DNA from: Neoechinorhynchus agilis
Lineage: Eukaryota > Acanthocephala
DNA: 64,000 nucleotides
Assembly: GCA_051530055.1 (NCBI GenBank)
Contig: CM121342.1
Coordinates: forward strand, 4,526,001-4,590,000
Reading direction: 5' to 3'
Shown: positions 9,970 through 21,899 of the stretch, in pieces
Numbering within the stretch: the first letter of the stretch is position 1
How the letters are laid out: each line of letters starts with the position of its first letter
Program-made: the position numbers and the translations under genes
The notes under the pieces: model-generated
Seen by the model: the letters and a program-made list of their open reading frames with translations, nothing else
Database searches by the model: none
Told to the model about the DNA's origin: nothing

Positions 9970-10786
9970 AATTAACGTTGCTATTAACATTTTTGGTCGT
10001 TGAATCACATTTTCCGATCTGGAAAAAAGTTAAGAATTTGAAGTGATGAAATTGTAAAAGACGATAGTGTATCAAAGGAAATGGATTTATTATATATAAT
10101 TTCAACGATCTAATAATCCACTTTCTCAACGCAGTAGTTATTGAAGAATAATGCCCACTAAAGAGAAAATTGATGAAATTCAAAAAAATTTAAGTGTCGA
10201 TATGCGAACGGGTTTATAGACATATTTCATATGTTTGGCATACTTGAGACAATCTTCTTTTGAAAATAGAGGTTTATCCTTCAATTCCGGAGCCTTTTGA
10301 TGGGAAAATTAGTTTTTTTAATCGAAACCTGAAACGCAGAAACCGTCTCACGCATATGCTGAATTCCAGGCAGAAACGGAAACCATAATCGGCAAAGTGC
10401 TAACAAAAGTTCTCCCTTCTAAATACATTTTGGTTCAGCTGACAAAAAAGCTTCATTCAATTTGCATACCATTGGATGTATAGAAGAGATGAAGTGCGAT
10501 ACGTGGTAGCAAGTATTTGAACCAAAGCGGTCGATTTCCTCTTGGAGCGGCGCGTATTCCACTTGACACCATCCTTCTACGTATTCCTGGGACTAAATGA
10601 TGAAGGGAAACTTCAAATGGATAAAGGACATAACGATATAATCCTTTTTTTTGAAAAATTGGTTAATGTCCAATGAATAGTGGATATTCCGTAGGACTAA
10701 CAAAAATTTGGATCAACCATTTAATCTGTATAATACTTATAAGAAGTATAAAAGGATTTATTTTGGTACTTATACCATCCTTCGGA
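9970..10786. other. Gap with one coding-like stretch
   Basis: Mostly AT-rich. On the minus strand about 10440-10600 two overlapping frames are open. One reads QEYVEGWCQVEYAPLQEE and CYHVSHFISSIHP and would follow a TTTAG acceptor-like site. I do not recognise the product, and there is no support beyond openness and composition. Confidence 0.3.
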
Positions 10787-11095
10787 TTTAAATTGACAAA
10801 ATTTATTTCCAATATTTCATGTCGGATAATTCAAAATCGCAAGAAAACAACTTACAAACAATGACAAACTTTGGGAAAATGTCGAGGATTTAAATTGACA
10901 ACATTTATTTCCAATATTTCATGTCGGATAATTCAAAATCGCAAGAAAACAACTTACAAACAATGACAAACTTTGGGAAAATGTCGAGGATTTAAATTGA
11001 CAAAATTTATTTCCAATATTTCATGTCGGATAATTCAGAATCGCAAGAAAACAACTTACAAACAATGACAAACTTCGGGAAATGTTGGAATTAAG
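10787..11095. repeat. 102-bp tandem repeat, 3 copies
   Basis: TTTAAATTGAC recurs at 10787, 10889 and 10991, an exact 102-bp period. The units share TTTCATGTCGGATAATTC and CAATGACAAACTT, with two or three substitutions between copies. 102 is a multiple of three, but no long frame results. Confidence 0.9.
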
Positions 11096-11348
11096 GACAT
11101 ATCCGTAATAAATTATTCAAATCTAAAGGGCGATATAACTACCGAAAATATAATAGGACTTTGTTCATTTTTAGCTCAATAATTTAAAATTCTAACATGT
11201 TTAATTTCCTAAAAAAAGAATTTAATATGTTAGCGATATTATTAAAACGCTTACAGGAAAACTGAATGTGTTGAAAAAATAAAAAAATTATGCAAAATAT
11301 AGCTAACGCTTGTTTTGGAAAAAGAATATTGGAAACTGTAGATTTTTA

Positions 11349-12253
11349 TTATAAACTTGTGATTAAATTCAAAATGCCTAAGAAAAAGTATGGAGGATTT
11401 TTCGGTTCAATAGTATTCTGCGAATGGTTTACCAAATGTGCATAGTCGATTCTTCGCCATGGAGTGTCTTTATAAAAGTTCCCAATCAACTTATCGCATT
11501 CTATTCTACGTCGAATCAATTCATTCTTACAAATACTGGTCAAAAAGCGAACGTAGATACAAATGGACTTACAATGCTCAATTGTTTTATATAAAATCCA
11601 TAATTTCCGTACTTCATGGGCTAAAAACAACACAAATCTTATTTTAAGGTTTTTTACTGGCAAGCCGGTTTGTTTCATATCATCATCAAATTTTAGTTTG
11701 TTAAAAAAAGCCGGGTAAGAGGAGACAAACTAAAATTTAATGATGAAATCTCATTTTTTGTGTGATTTTTAAGCATTACCTGTCCATATTGGCCGAATTC
11801 TGTCATGCAGTAATGATTTATCAAGGCCCTGTGCTACTTTTTCGTTCAATATAAAGTCACCTAAGGAGTTCAATGACTCACTATAGTTTTTAAATCATTG
11901 GCCATAAGCAAAATCTCCTTACACAAAGTCAGAAGATCGCTATCATTGAGCTATAAAGTTTAGCGCATTAAAAAAATATTATGATCAGCTCTTACAAAAC
12001 ATGGTCGATTCAAAAATATACCGTCAATTGGATCTGGTTGATCTAAAGTGGCTTCTGTACTTTCTAATGATACTTTTGAACTTAACAAGAAAATAAATGC
12101 ACAAAGCATATCGCTGTCAAATATCTTAAATTTTGATGCGCCGATTGGCATGGCGACCGGAGGCAAAAATCCCGGAATATAGAAAATGGTGGAATTTTTT
12201 AAACTAGTTAAAATTAAAGACGTACGTCTTCCACTGCTAAATGTGATACACAC
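11349..12253 (-). CDS. Unrecognised multi-exon gene
   Basis: At least three exon-like blocks line up on the minus strand with plausible splice sites. About 12253-11980 reads LTSLKNSTIFYIPGFLPPV and FIFLLSSKVSLESTEA. About 11880-11785 reads SLNSLGDFILNEKVAQG and DKSLLHDRIRPIWTG, ending at donor GTAATG. About 11650-11349 reads FLAHEVRKLWILYKTI and YKDTPWRRIDYAHLVNHSQ. The intron before the last block contains a foldback element (11640-11762). A diverged copy of the first block lies at 53960-54170, on the same strand and in the same position relative to the duplicated GTF2H3 block. I do not recognise the protein; start, stop and some exon edges are uncertain. Confidence 0.5.
11640..11762. repeat. 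Foldback element in an intron (CAAACTAAAATT family)
   Basis: GCCGGTTTGTTTCATATCAT and ATTTTAGTTTGTT on the left pair with GACAAACTAAAATTTAATGA on the right, with AGCCGGGT between. The same motifs (TTTCATATCATCATTGAAT, GACAAACTAAAATTCAATGA) make up the cluster at 49185-49510 in QTRT1, so this family has at least two intronic copies in the window. Confidence 0.75.
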
Positions 12254-12500
12254 TTCTTATTGGAAACCATAGCAAACAAATTCGCTACTAGAGGAAGCCT
12301 CTAAAAAATAATGGAATCTTGGAGGTGTGGTTTCAAAAGAGGAAATCGAGAAGCCCTTTGTTTGAATTCAAGTTTCAAAACTTTGACCTTGTTTGTTTAG
12401 ATAATTGTTGAATTTAATCGATTCTCATCGATATCCAAAGTTCTAAATTTTGAACGTTTAAGGATTACTTCAGATTTAGGACATCCCCCCTCGGCTTTTT
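12254..12500. other. Gap, no gene seen
   Basis: AT-rich sequence upstream of the preceding gene. The end (ATTTAGGACATC) resembles 54170-54190 in the second GTF2H3 block, so the old duplication may include it. Confidence 0.3.
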
Positions 12501-12544
12501 AGTTTTTATTCTTTGCGTGAAGCCAAGCCGATCTCTTATATATT

Positions 12545-12755
12545 AGAGAAGTGGTTGAAGCACTTAGACTCTCAAAAACTTACGGTAAAGAGTTTGTACA
12601 AATCCCGCCGGATCCTCAGATACCTACCAATGAGTCGGGACTCATCAATGAGTTTCCTCATCCCTTCAACGAGGTATTTCGTCCTTTCTTGTTGTGCGCC
12701 ATTGGTGATCATGGGATTCAGGGTTTAAGTCCACTTGACCTCCTCAAGCCTTTTA
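12545..12755 (-). mobile_element. SINE copy, B box lost
   Basis: Same family as 9395-9682 and same orientation. AGGTCAAGTGG at 12741-12731 stands where the A box should be and is degraded. The B box is missing through a deletion (CCTGAATCCCATGATC follows directly). The body GACGAAATACCTCG, GAGGAAACTCATTGATGAG and TCTGAGGATCC is well kept. It faces the plus-strand copy at 12848, forming an inverted pair. Confidence 0.7.
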
Positions 12756-12847
12756 TATTGATTCAAATTATTACATCCCTTCCTCGGCTATCCCTGTTTC
12801 AGGGTCAAAAGGGTTCAATATCTACACTTGTTGTTGACTAACAACCA

Positions 12848-12993
12848 AATAGGACGAAATACCTCGTTGAATGGAAGAGGAAACTCACTGATGGCTATCG
12901 TCTCCTCCTCAGGAGATATCTGAGGATCCTTAGAGATGAGAGTCTAAGTGATTCAATCACTTCTTTGATGTAAGAGGTCTGTTTGACTGTATA
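12848..12993 (+). mobile_element. SINE body, head-less, inverted relative to 12545
   Basis: Plus-strand SINE body: GACGAAATACCTCGTTGAAT, GAGGAAACTCACTGATGGC, TCTGAGGATCC and the tail GTGATTCAATCACTTCT. No A or B box precedes it. It is followed immediately by sequence that leads into the LINE and is repeated almost unchanged at 54283-54430. Confidence 0.68.
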
Positions 12994-13134
12994 CCAAGGA
13001 AAACTAAAAAACCGAAGGGGAGATGTCCCAAAAATTTGAATCAATAGAATCGGCTTGCCAGTAAGATTTAAGAAGTTTAGGATTAGATTTCAAAAATGTA
13101 ACGGAGTATTCAGTTTCGGACGAAGTCCCTAACT

Positions 13135-16100
13135 TTCTTTCACGATGATCGGACTTGATGTTACTGATTCTTGTCGGTCACGTAAAAGAAGCAGCTCCGG
13201 CGGCCAGACAGCTACTGTCAACGCTGGGTCGGTGTGCTGCTCCAATTGGTGATGCGGCAGCGAACGGGAGCAACAAAATCCACCAGTGCAACGGGAAATA
13301 GCGAGGGCGTCGTAGCTCTCGCCGACGACTTGAACGTCGAAATGAGCGAAACTGTCGCCGGAGGCAACGAAAGCGTCAGTCGAAGCTAATCACCGTGATG
13401 GGTACGGACTGTTCAGGTGGCGCTGACAGCCGTGAGCCCTTCGGCCCAGCTATTTCAAATAGAAGAGGACTACGAATCTGATTCTTGAATTGTAGGAGTC
13501 TGCGAGCGCAATGGCGTAGGGGAACCCTGGCCAAATTGGCAAGGGACGCCAGAATGGATATTGTGTTTTTACAAGAATTGCGCATAAGAAGCCAGTCAGA
13601 CACAGACGTAAATCAGGAGGATTTAGGAGGAGGCTGGTCATTATCTTACCTATCTGCGGACGCGGAAATGGAGGTGTAGGCGCTTGTTTATCACCCCGCC
13701 TCCGAAACTCAGCACTATGCAGTATTATAACTGACCGAATCCTTCGTGTCAGCATAAAGCTCCGGTTGAGAAATCTCTATGCTTTTGGCGTATATTCACC
13801 GACCTCTTCGTCGGATGAAGAGGCGGTTGAAGGATTTTATGGAAATCTAGCCGAAGCATTAGATGATGTACCGAACAGAGACACCCTCCTAATTGCCGGT
13901 GACTTCAACGCGATTTTACCACATTCCAAAGGATCGCTATATGTGTTGAAAGGCGAGAATCGGAACAGCCGGTACTTTTTTGAGGCGCTGGAGCGGCATG
14001 ATATCGTGTCTGTTAACACTTTATTCCGGAAGCGTCCGTGGCGTTTGGCGACGTTTATGGGTCAAAAGTATCCGTCCAAACATGCCATGGGAAAAATCCC
14101 GAGACGCTTAGCTCAGCTTGACCATGTATTTTTGATACGTAGGGAAAAATGCCGGGTCAAAAACGCTGACACATTCACAGTTGATGGGCTGCCAACCGAC
14201 CACAAGTTGGTGATGTGTCAGTTGAGCATGAGTGACTCGTTGTTCCGTACGCCTCAACATCCTCCACGTCCGTTCTATGGCGCCCTCGCTAATGAAGAGA
14301 AGAGGAAAGAGTTCGATATCGAACTAGAGAATCAACTGAGCTCGATGCCAGCTGCTGAAACGGATATTGATTTTTATTACAAGTCAATCTGCGACGCAGT
14401 GACCGAAGCAGCCGAAAAAACCCTCCCAAAAATGAGGCGTATAAAAGCTGCAAAGGTTATATGGCAGGAGGACTGTGAATTTATGGCAATGGCTGAGCAG
14501 ATCGAAACTCTAAGAAAAAGAGGAAAACGATCTGAGGCTCGCATTGCAAGTCTTGAACATGCCAACCTCTATAATGAAAAGCAAAAGGCTTCGATAGAAG
14601 ATGCAGTTCGCGGGATCGCATATAAGGGAGGTTTTGTTCGTACCTCCTTAGCATGGAGAGCGATAAACACTCTCACAAGAATATCCCAAAGACAGCCAAC
14701 TTTGATTGAAGGTCTCTCCCCGGAAATCAGAAAAAAGAGAATCGCAAATTATTTTGCGGAAATTCTCAATTCGCCATTATCGTCTTTGGAAGTGAGTCCT
14801 GCACTTCCAAAAGACACAATCGTCCCAAGCACTGAGGCATACTTTACTGGACCGATTTCCGTAAGGGAAGCGATCGCTGCGGCGAAAATGATGCGTGCGG
14901 GACGTGCATCAGGCCCAGATGGGATAATGGCAGAGGTACTGAGGTTGGAATCTATTGCCAGAAAAATCATACCGATAATGAATGGCATAATGAATGGTGG
15001 CTCAGTACCTCAAATCTGACAAACGGCGCATTTAACAATGATCCCCAAGAAATGCTGCTCGACAAAGGTGGAGGACTACAGAGGTATATCCCTGATGTCC
15101 AACACGGCAAAACTTTTCGGCAGCATTCTGAGACGCCGAATTCAGCCAATCCTCGAACCGTTTCTAAGAATTGAACAGAACGGCTTCATGAAAGGTCGAG
15201 GCACCACAGAGCACATATTGGCGTTGAGGAGGATCCTCGAGGAGGCACGAATTCATCAAACGGATGTGACGTTGGTATTTGTTGATTTCCGTCGAGCTTT
15301 CGATTCGGTAAATCGAACGATGATTGGCGGTATCTTAAAGGAGTATGGAGTGTCGCCGATCATTGCCACATCCGTTATGGCATTATATAAAAACACTAGG
15401 TCCGCCGTAAAGACAGCTGACGGTTTGACAGAATACTTTTCCACCACTTCAGGTGTTCCGCAGGGGACACATTGGCTCCTTTCCTCTTCATCTTGGTGCT
15501 TGATTGGGTAATGAGATGGGCACTACCGAATGATAAAGGTGGATTTCTTCTGTTGAGGAAAATAGGTCGTAGGTATCCTAAGATACACGCCTCCTACATG
15601 GCATATGCCGACGACATCGTATTGATGTCCTCAACAGTCGAAGGAGCTCAACGCATGCTAAATAGACTGTGCGAGAGGGCGAGTATGATTGGTCTGATTA
15701 TCAACTCGAAAAAGACGGAATTCTTGACGATTCCGCATGTCGCGCATACAGTCTCTGGCGAAGGGCCGAATGGCGTTGGGCAATTAAAACAGATAGAGCG
15801 GTATGTCTATCTGGGAGCTGTCGTTCTTGAGGTAAGTACGGATGTCAGCCGACGGAGAGCTATAGCTTGGAGAGCAATGGGGCAACTTAAGCCACTGTTT
15901 GACAGTGAGTCTTTGCCAGACGAACTCCGTTCGCAGCTGTTCAGGACTCTAATTGAGAGCATTCTCTACTACAATGCAGAGACCTGGACACTGTCATCAA
16001 TGGTGACGAGGCAGTTGGGCCAAAATCATTCATCTCTCTTACGTGCGGCGTTCAAGGTCAGATGGTCAGATAAAGTGACCAACAAAGCACACTATAAGAG

Positions 16101-16262
16101 AGCCGGAGTCCAACCGCCGAGTGAATATTTGCGCCACAGACGACTACAGTTCACGGGCAATATAATTCGGCCCGAGGCATCTAACGCACAGGTCGTGCAA
16201 CAGTTCCTTTTCTGGAAGCCAACGACATTGTATCGTAAAGGCAAAGGGTCGTGTATTTTAGA
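13135..16262 (+). mobile_element. RTE-like non-LTR retrotransposon (LINE), nearly full length, broken
   Basis: One large reading region encodes an APE-type endonuclease followed by a reverse transcriptase. Endonuclease motifs: LNCRSLRAQ and DIVFLQELR near 13490-13590, VYSPTSS, LLIAGDFNA at about 13890, LAQLDHVF, and PTDHKLVMCQ at about 14200. RT motifs: VEDYRGISLMSNTAKL, EQNGFMKGRGT, FVDFRRAFDSV at about 15290 (motif A), SGVPQG at about 15450 (B), AYADDIVLMSS at about 15600 (C), and INSKKTEFL (D). The likely start is ATG 13401. The coding frame is broken at about four places: a stop before LNCRSLR, a one-base shift near 13670, another near 15010, and one missing base in the SGVPQG box near 15455. 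The element is therefore a recent but inactive copy. The 5' region with repeats of GCC/GGC type is shared with 54540-54855. Confidence 0.88.
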
Positions 16263-16379
16263 TCCCTTGCGGAGTCTAATTCTATTTGACGGGCTTATAC
16301 CTACGGTGCAACGTGGAAAGTACGGTTGCATACAACAACATACAACACCAACAACTTTAAGCTTTTAATTAAACAAAAG

Positions 16380-17195
16380 TCATTGATCTCCAAACAAACT
16401 GAACGATCCACATGACTCGCATTCAACAAACGGTTCACAATAAATGGCCATGCACGACCGGCACAGATAGCAAATGTTGGCGGCGACATTGTGGCAAAAG
16501 CAAGTTGGAGTGATCGTCCTTGCGGTAATGTTCATGCCACTTTCTTTGTCCTGCTGAGTTGTACAAAGCTTCGTGGGGCATAAAACGGTAGTCAAAAGGT
16601 CTGACCAAAGTCCGTCAAGTGAGCGAAAGCACAAAAAAACTCCAGAAGTTAAAGAAGATGCTTGCTTAAACATCGTCTCCATTTCTTCTTCCTTGGAGTT
16701 TTGTTTTGGAATTGAAGCTTGTAAAAGGATCGTGTCCGTTGGAATCGAGAGCTTCTCACATGAGAACGCACAGTTGAAGAAATCCATTTGTCGGACGTAG
16801 AACTCGGAACCGGGGACGATGAGTATTATCCTTTTTTTGGCGTTACGGCGATGAGCAGGATGCGATTGGAAATGAAGTGTTGATTTGATCATTGCTCGGA
16901 TTAGACCTTTGTTGTAGGCGGTAACATCGGTTGAGTTTCGGTGGTCGTCGATAAATGTGTCAAGTTTTGCTTGGAGCTCTTCTTTGGACTCAGTCAAAAA
17001 TCCTCTGGATGCGGTTAGAGGGAGACAGGTATTGCGAAATGTGAGATAAACCACTGTTCGGTTCAACTCACTGCATGCAATAAATGCATCGTTGAACATA
17101 CAAAGCTGATCAATGAGTTCTCGGAGTTTGAACTTTCGGTCGGCTGCGTACCAGAACGCTATTTCACAATTCACGACGATTGCAAGGGAGGTCAT
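16380..17195 (-). CDS. GTF2H3: TFIIH subunit p34 / Tfb4 (copy A)
   Basis: Core subunit of transcription and repair factor TFIIH, which pairs with GTF2H2 and anchors the core complex. This is a 271-residue intronless frame from ATG 17195; human GTF2H3 is 308 residues. It has a von Willebrand-like N-terminal domain (SLAIVVNCEIAFW, RTVVYLTFRNTC, AKKRIILIVPGSE) and a C-terminal C4 zinc-binding tail (CFCHNVAANICYLC, CEPFVECESC). The ATG is preceded by GCCTGAG, and a TTTTTTAG acceptor-like site lies 20 bp upstream. It follows a BUD23-like gene on the same strand after about 140 bp. The 3' flank meets the LINE. A second copy with identical protein sequence is at 55266-56081. Confidence 0.93.
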   Translation of the reverse strand: MTSLAIVVNCEIAFWYAADRKFKLRELIDQLCMFNDAFIACSELNRTVVYLTFRNTCLPLTASRGFLTESKEELQAKLDTFIDDHRNSTDVTAYNKGLIRAMIKSTLHFQSHPAHRRNAKKRIILIVPGSEFYVRQMDFFNCAFSCEKLSIPTDTILLQASIPKQNSKEEEMETMFKQASSLTSGVFLCFRSLDGLWSDLLTTVLCPTKLCTTQQDKESGMNITARTITPTCFCHNVAANICYLCRSCMAIYCEPFVECESCGSFSLFGDQ

Positions 17196-17329
17196 CTCAG
17201 GCTTTCTTTTTGTATCTAAAAAATCAACGAGTTTGCATTAAAAAGAATTTTCATCTACATATTCTTTGGAGGATCGAAAACTTAATTGGAATCCGTAATC
17301 TTCATTTTAAATCATTTACTGAATATATA

Positions 17330-18130
17330 AAAAAATGAAAGTCTTTAGGTTTTCGGGTTCAGTACGACTAAGCGGATTGGAGAGTTCAATGCAACCTCTA
17401 AAACCAGCCGATAGAGCGCTTTGACATAAGTTGAGCATTTGAATGTAGCTGGCAGGATACAGTTGAATTCCAACGCAAGGTGTTGGCGACGGTGTACAAG
17501 TTGAAGTTTTAAGAATAATCGAAGCAGTATTGATTAGATGAATTGAATCCCCGTTCTCTAGAACCGTTTCCTAAAATAATTGCCATAATACCTCAATCAA
17601 TACTACTCAGTTCGTCTCATTGAACGCATGATATCCTCATAAGATGTCAAGTAATGTAACGCTGAAACCGATATAACAGCATCGATGGTTTGGGAACGGA
17701 ATGCTCGAAGAATAGAAAAGCTCCCGACAATATAATCGCTAAGTTGCGTTGGAAGTTGCTTAGCGATTTGAAGAGCGTTTAGTCTGCAATCTATTCCAAT
17801 ACTAAACATTGCTCGAAGGTGCTCGTGCTGGACGCCACACCCCAAATCGAGAATGTAGCCATTAGTGATCTTCATTTTCTTATCGGAATCGATTTTCTAA
17901 TTTATGACAAGTAAACGAAGACAAAAAGAGGAAAATTCGATTCAGGAAAGGATGTAACGATAGAGGTTAGATTGAACATCGATTATCCGAGGATCACAAA
18001 TGTAAGAACACAAATTTGCCCAATGAATAGTACTTCTATCGATCAACCGTTGCCTTCGTCGCTCTTTGATCTTAAGCAATCGCCGCAGATTTTCGATCGT
18101 GGCCAATTCAATCGCGAGTTTAGTCGCCAT
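17330..18130 (-). CDS. BUD23: BUD23-like 18S rRNA (guanine-N7) methyltransferase
   Basis: Three blocks fit BUD23/WBSCR22, the methyltransferase that acts on 18S rRNA with TRMT112. ATG 18130, directly preceded by AG, gives a basic lead and then CDPRIIDVQSNLYRYIL, matching the family RIIEIQ segment. The block 17875-17603 gives NGYILDLGCG, SIGIDCRLNALQIA and DAVISVSALHYL. The block 17570-17332 gives CVGIQLYPASYIQMLNLC and SAGFRGCIEL, matching the QLYPENSEQLELI and KAGFSGG segments. Odd points: the SAM loop reads GCGVQH where GCGSG is usual, and the basic C-terminal third of human BUD23 is missing. I could not find clean splice sites for both junctions, so the gene may be diverged or decaying. 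Confidence 0.68.
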
Positions 18131-18721
18131 CTATTGAGAAATCAGGGAATTAGAACTCTTCAACGGCTCCGCCGAATCTCTCATCGCCGAAATAATATTC
18201 TTGTGCGTGTTTCAATTAAGCAATCATAGGATTCAGCGTAAATGATGAATTACTCGGCCTAACCTACTATTTTCCGACAGAAATCCAAAGTAAAAGGATT
18301 TTAAGAGCGTAAAAGTTGCAATCGATGACTGGAACAAACAATTAAGATTGGATTTTTCTAGACCTTTTATGACAAAACACCAATTTTTGGTCTCTTCTGT
18401 TAAAAAGCTCTCTCTCGTTTCGTTTAAAAATCGAAAATAAACAACAAGATTTAAGACGACTGGATGAACTAAATCACATGTAGGTTTCGGACGGCAGTTT
18501 GTTGATGAATCCCACGGATGTGTAAGACCGAAATTGTTTTGAAATAAAGATCATACCAGTTCTCTTTTTTTTCTATTTAAAAGAAACATAAGATTAAAGA
18601 ACTTGAATGTTGCGACAAATCGCTCGTTTTTTAATTATAATGATAAACCCAAAATATCCCAAACTTTGTTGCTGCTGATGATATTCCTCTAGCACGCTTC
18701 TCGTAATCGCTACATCCCACT
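18131..18721. other. Gap between BUD23-like and RPUSD4
   Basis: Both neighbours are on the minus strand. The sequence is AT-rich with no frame that I can support. Confidence 0.4.
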
Positions 18722-21038
18722 TTATTTAAGGAATAAATTAAGCCTTTTCATCGCCAATCGGAAGTAATTCGGTAAAGGTGCCTGAATAAAAAGTGGTCTC
18801 GGTCTCAACCCAGCAGGAATAACGATTGATCTTGCATGGAGATAAACGGGAAGATGTCGCACTTTAGTCAGTGGAATGTTCAACGCTCCAGTGATTTGAC
18901 TGCTGAGCTTTTGTGGAGCAAATTTGGCGAAATGAGAGTACTTGTGATCGCCCAGAAGAGGGCATTGAAGCACAAAAGCTAAATAATCGATTCTCGTTTA
19001 CAGGTTCTTACTAATAAATCAAGAAACGATCTTCTTAAATGACTCCTGATTTGATGTTTAAATCCTTTTAAAAATTCACAGAACGTAAATAGTCCAACAA
19101 TAACCATTTCTCAAACCTGTATTCAGTTGCATGGTTAGAAGTGCTACATCGTTTCTTATATCGATAACTTTAAATCTTGTCAACGATCGATGTGTTTTGA
19201 TTTGATTGTCGTTTGATGAGTATCGATCCATTAAACGGGATGCAGGTACTATTTTGTACCGCTTTTGTCCTTGTTCGTTCATGAATGCTTTTTCGGCAAG
19301 CGCAACGTCGATTTCGCCTATTTATCTTTTGATTTTCATAAAAAAAGACTCCAAAGATCTGAATACCTTCTAGAGGACTAGGAACACCTTTACTGATCCC
19401 AACGTACTCTTTTATTATCTGTTTGGTATGGAAGCACTCGCGCATCATTGCTTCAGCTTCCTTGTTGCTTTGCAAACAAAATTTCGGTTATCGTGAAAAT
19501 CGACAAATGAAAGCTACTGACTATGCACATAAAAGTACTCCACTTGTTGATCGATCGAGTCTATGGACAATGTGAAGGAAATCAAAATTGCTCTTAAGTT
19601 GAAAATGAGCATTCGAGCTAAGAGTTCGAAAATTCATACTATTTTCGCAAAAATCCCAGGATAGAAAGCGAGCTAAAGATGTAAAATGGTTTATAAAGAA
19701 ATCAAAATCCCGGATTCGAAAATTCACTGATTTTGCGGAATTTTCCCCCGAGGTTTGTCATGCTACAATCCTAGGGGAAATGCCGACATTATCCGATGAA
19801 AAATATTGGGGAAATAAATTAGTCAATTTAAAATACGAGAGCAATAGGAACAAACGAATTATCAGCCTAAAATCTAGAAATCACTTTGTAGGCTATTTTG
19901 TGTGACAAGATGACACCAAGGTGTTTGATCTACCAAAATTTTAAGTGTCATTGAACGAAAATGTGAATGGATACTAAGTAGTAATAAAATTGATTAAATA
20001 ACTAATGCAAAGGTGTGAGACTTTTAAGGCTTTTCAAATAAAAAATTAGGCTAAAAGGCGACCTTGCACACCTATCCTCTCGTGAATTTGGCTTTTTACT
20101 ATGTAAAATGAAAAGTAAACGAAAAAAAACACATTGTTGTGCCTATCTAAACTTATTAAGGAGCTAAACGTCGTTCAATGCTCATTTTCCGATATGAAGA
20201 GATGCAAGCCGATCTGCCAAGTATGGAAATGCGTGAGTAACGCTTTTTTTGATTCCCGGGCCGCCTAAATGCATTATTGGTCTATTTAACAAAAAAATAA
20301 GCTCCAAATACCAATAGTCGATAATCCGTACGGCTTATTGATCGCCAGAATTCCGTCTAAAAATGAGCGCTTTGAATGAACATGATCCGCATTGTTCATA
20401 CCGTTTAAGTAACAAATTCTATCGATGAGCATATCCGTAAGTTCACTCATTGTCATATGCTCAAATGAACGTTGATCAGGAAGATCAAGCGATTTCCGGT
20501 GATTGGTTTGATGTGATCGATTTTGGTTTCTAGGCATGATTTTGGTTGCTTTGATTCGTTCAGTCTCGGGATTAAAAGACACGGGACAAGTATCAATATC
20601 CACTTTTACTACACCAATCACTGGCTTTGAGACTTCTCTTTGATCGTCCGCAAATTTACGCGGACCCGTCCCCTTTTGACCATTGATTATATCGATTGGT
20701 TTCGGTTCTCTCAAGTTATCGGTTCCTATGAGTTCTTCAGAACACAAAGTTAACTGCCGGCAATCATTTTGATCATCAATTTTGGTAACGAAATCATCAG
20801 TTGAGCTAAAACCAATACCGAAATAGTCTCCTCTCGCACTCCGGTCAACCATTTCTTTTAAAAGATGCTTTTCACGTTCCGAATGTTTATCCGGACTGTA
20901 TTTGTTTATTAACAAAAAAGTTTGACGATCCTGTTCACCAACAGGTTTTGTTGATCGCTTGTCTAATCGAATAATGGCAAAACTCGAGTCAATGATTTCT
21001 TCTTTTCCACTCAGGAGCTGAATCGCTGGTGCTTTCAT
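18722..21038 (-). CDS. RPUSD4: RPUSD4-like mitochondrial pseudouridine synthase
   Basis: RluA-family pseudouridine synthase; in mammals RPUSD4 modifies mitochondrial 16S rRNA and tRNAs. Exons read: an extended N-terminal region from ATG 21038 (preceded by TGTAGAG) with no counterpart in human; GILAINKPYGLSTI; a GT-AG intron; GPGIKKSVTHAFPYLADRL (human VHGGPGVRLCITDVLPILA); then FLHIVHRLDRSTSGVLLCA holding the catalytic HRLDRxTSG motif; HTKQIIKEYVGIS; DVALAEKAFMNEQGQKRYK; and CPLLGDHKYSHFAKFAPQKL with PVYLHARSIVIPA. Two short introns (about 50 bp) break the 19-kb part. The roughly 470-bp intron at 19.73-20.19 kb contains nothing I recognise. The 200-residue N-terminal extension is odd and low in hydrophobics. 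Confidence 0.88.
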
Positions 21039-21469
21039 CTCTACAAAAAGAAGTGTTTGAATTATTCATGTTTGTTTATGGCGAAAAATTGATAAAAAGA
21101 TCCAATAAAATTCCTTCAATTTTTAACTGCCATCAACAAAAAAAATCAATTTTCAATTGAAACTTTTCCTTTAGGATTATACAAAAAAATATTGCAATTG
21201 TAAAGAAGTTGTTAATGTAGCCAAATTTTGTTTTTTATGATTGAAAAAATAGCGATTAATTGATTCTTTTTCATACAATTTTCCCTATGGTTAGGACTTC
21301 AGATCTAAAAGACTGATCTCTATTTTCTCAATCACCAATCAAAATATTGCAATTAACCAATGGACTCCAGTGGATCGACGTCATCTTAAAAATATGGAAT
21401 TCTTCTTGCCACTTTTACGTAATTGGCGTATTGAAGCAAAAATCCTGCGATTGAACTATTTTGTAGCGA
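21039..21469. other. Gap upstream of RPUSD4
   Basis: AT-rich; no frame that I can support. Confidence 0.4.
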
Positions 21470-21575
21470 ATTATTAATTGATAATTATTGACCTTCGCGT
21501 AGACCTTCTTTAGTCTATTGATTGTTGCCGAAAATTATCAAAAATAAATCAATTATTTGATAATTTTTTCGTGTG
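21470..21575. repeat. Diverged foldback remnant
   Basis: AATTATTAATTGATAATTAT and TAGACCTTCTTTAGTCTATTG echo the left arm of the foldback at 8472-8638; TCAATTATTTGATAATT closes the stem on the right. The inner arms are shortened. Confidence 0.65.
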
Positions 21576-21899
21576 ATTTAGATATTCTTTACTCTCTCAG
21601 AAATTTAAGATCAAATAATTACAGGCTTTCCTAATCTCTACTAGCAGTTCTTTACACTGGATTAATTACACGAATATATCTGCATATAACCAAAAATCAA
21701 TAAAATCGATAAATTTGAAAGAAACAAAAAGCGTTTAAACCTTTTTCCATTTAAATTGCGCACAAAACAATTAAGATCTTTTTGGTGTTTTTAAGAATCG
21801 TTCAATAACGGTTTCACTATTTCGATCGAGCTTTCTAATTGTTTTATTTTTTTTACTTTCTTGTAAATTTATTTGATTCTATTTCGCTAATCACAGCTA
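21576..21899. other. Gap, no gene seen
   Basis: AT-rich; nothing that I can support. Confidence 0.35.

Noticed and set aside
16262-16370. GTF2H3 copy B as a retrocopy made by the LINE
   Set aside because: The duplicated block includes non-transcribed flank, SINE and LINE 5' sequence on the left; there is no poly(A) tract at either GTF2H3 3' end. GTF2H3 is intronless in both copies, so intron loss cannot be used as evidence.
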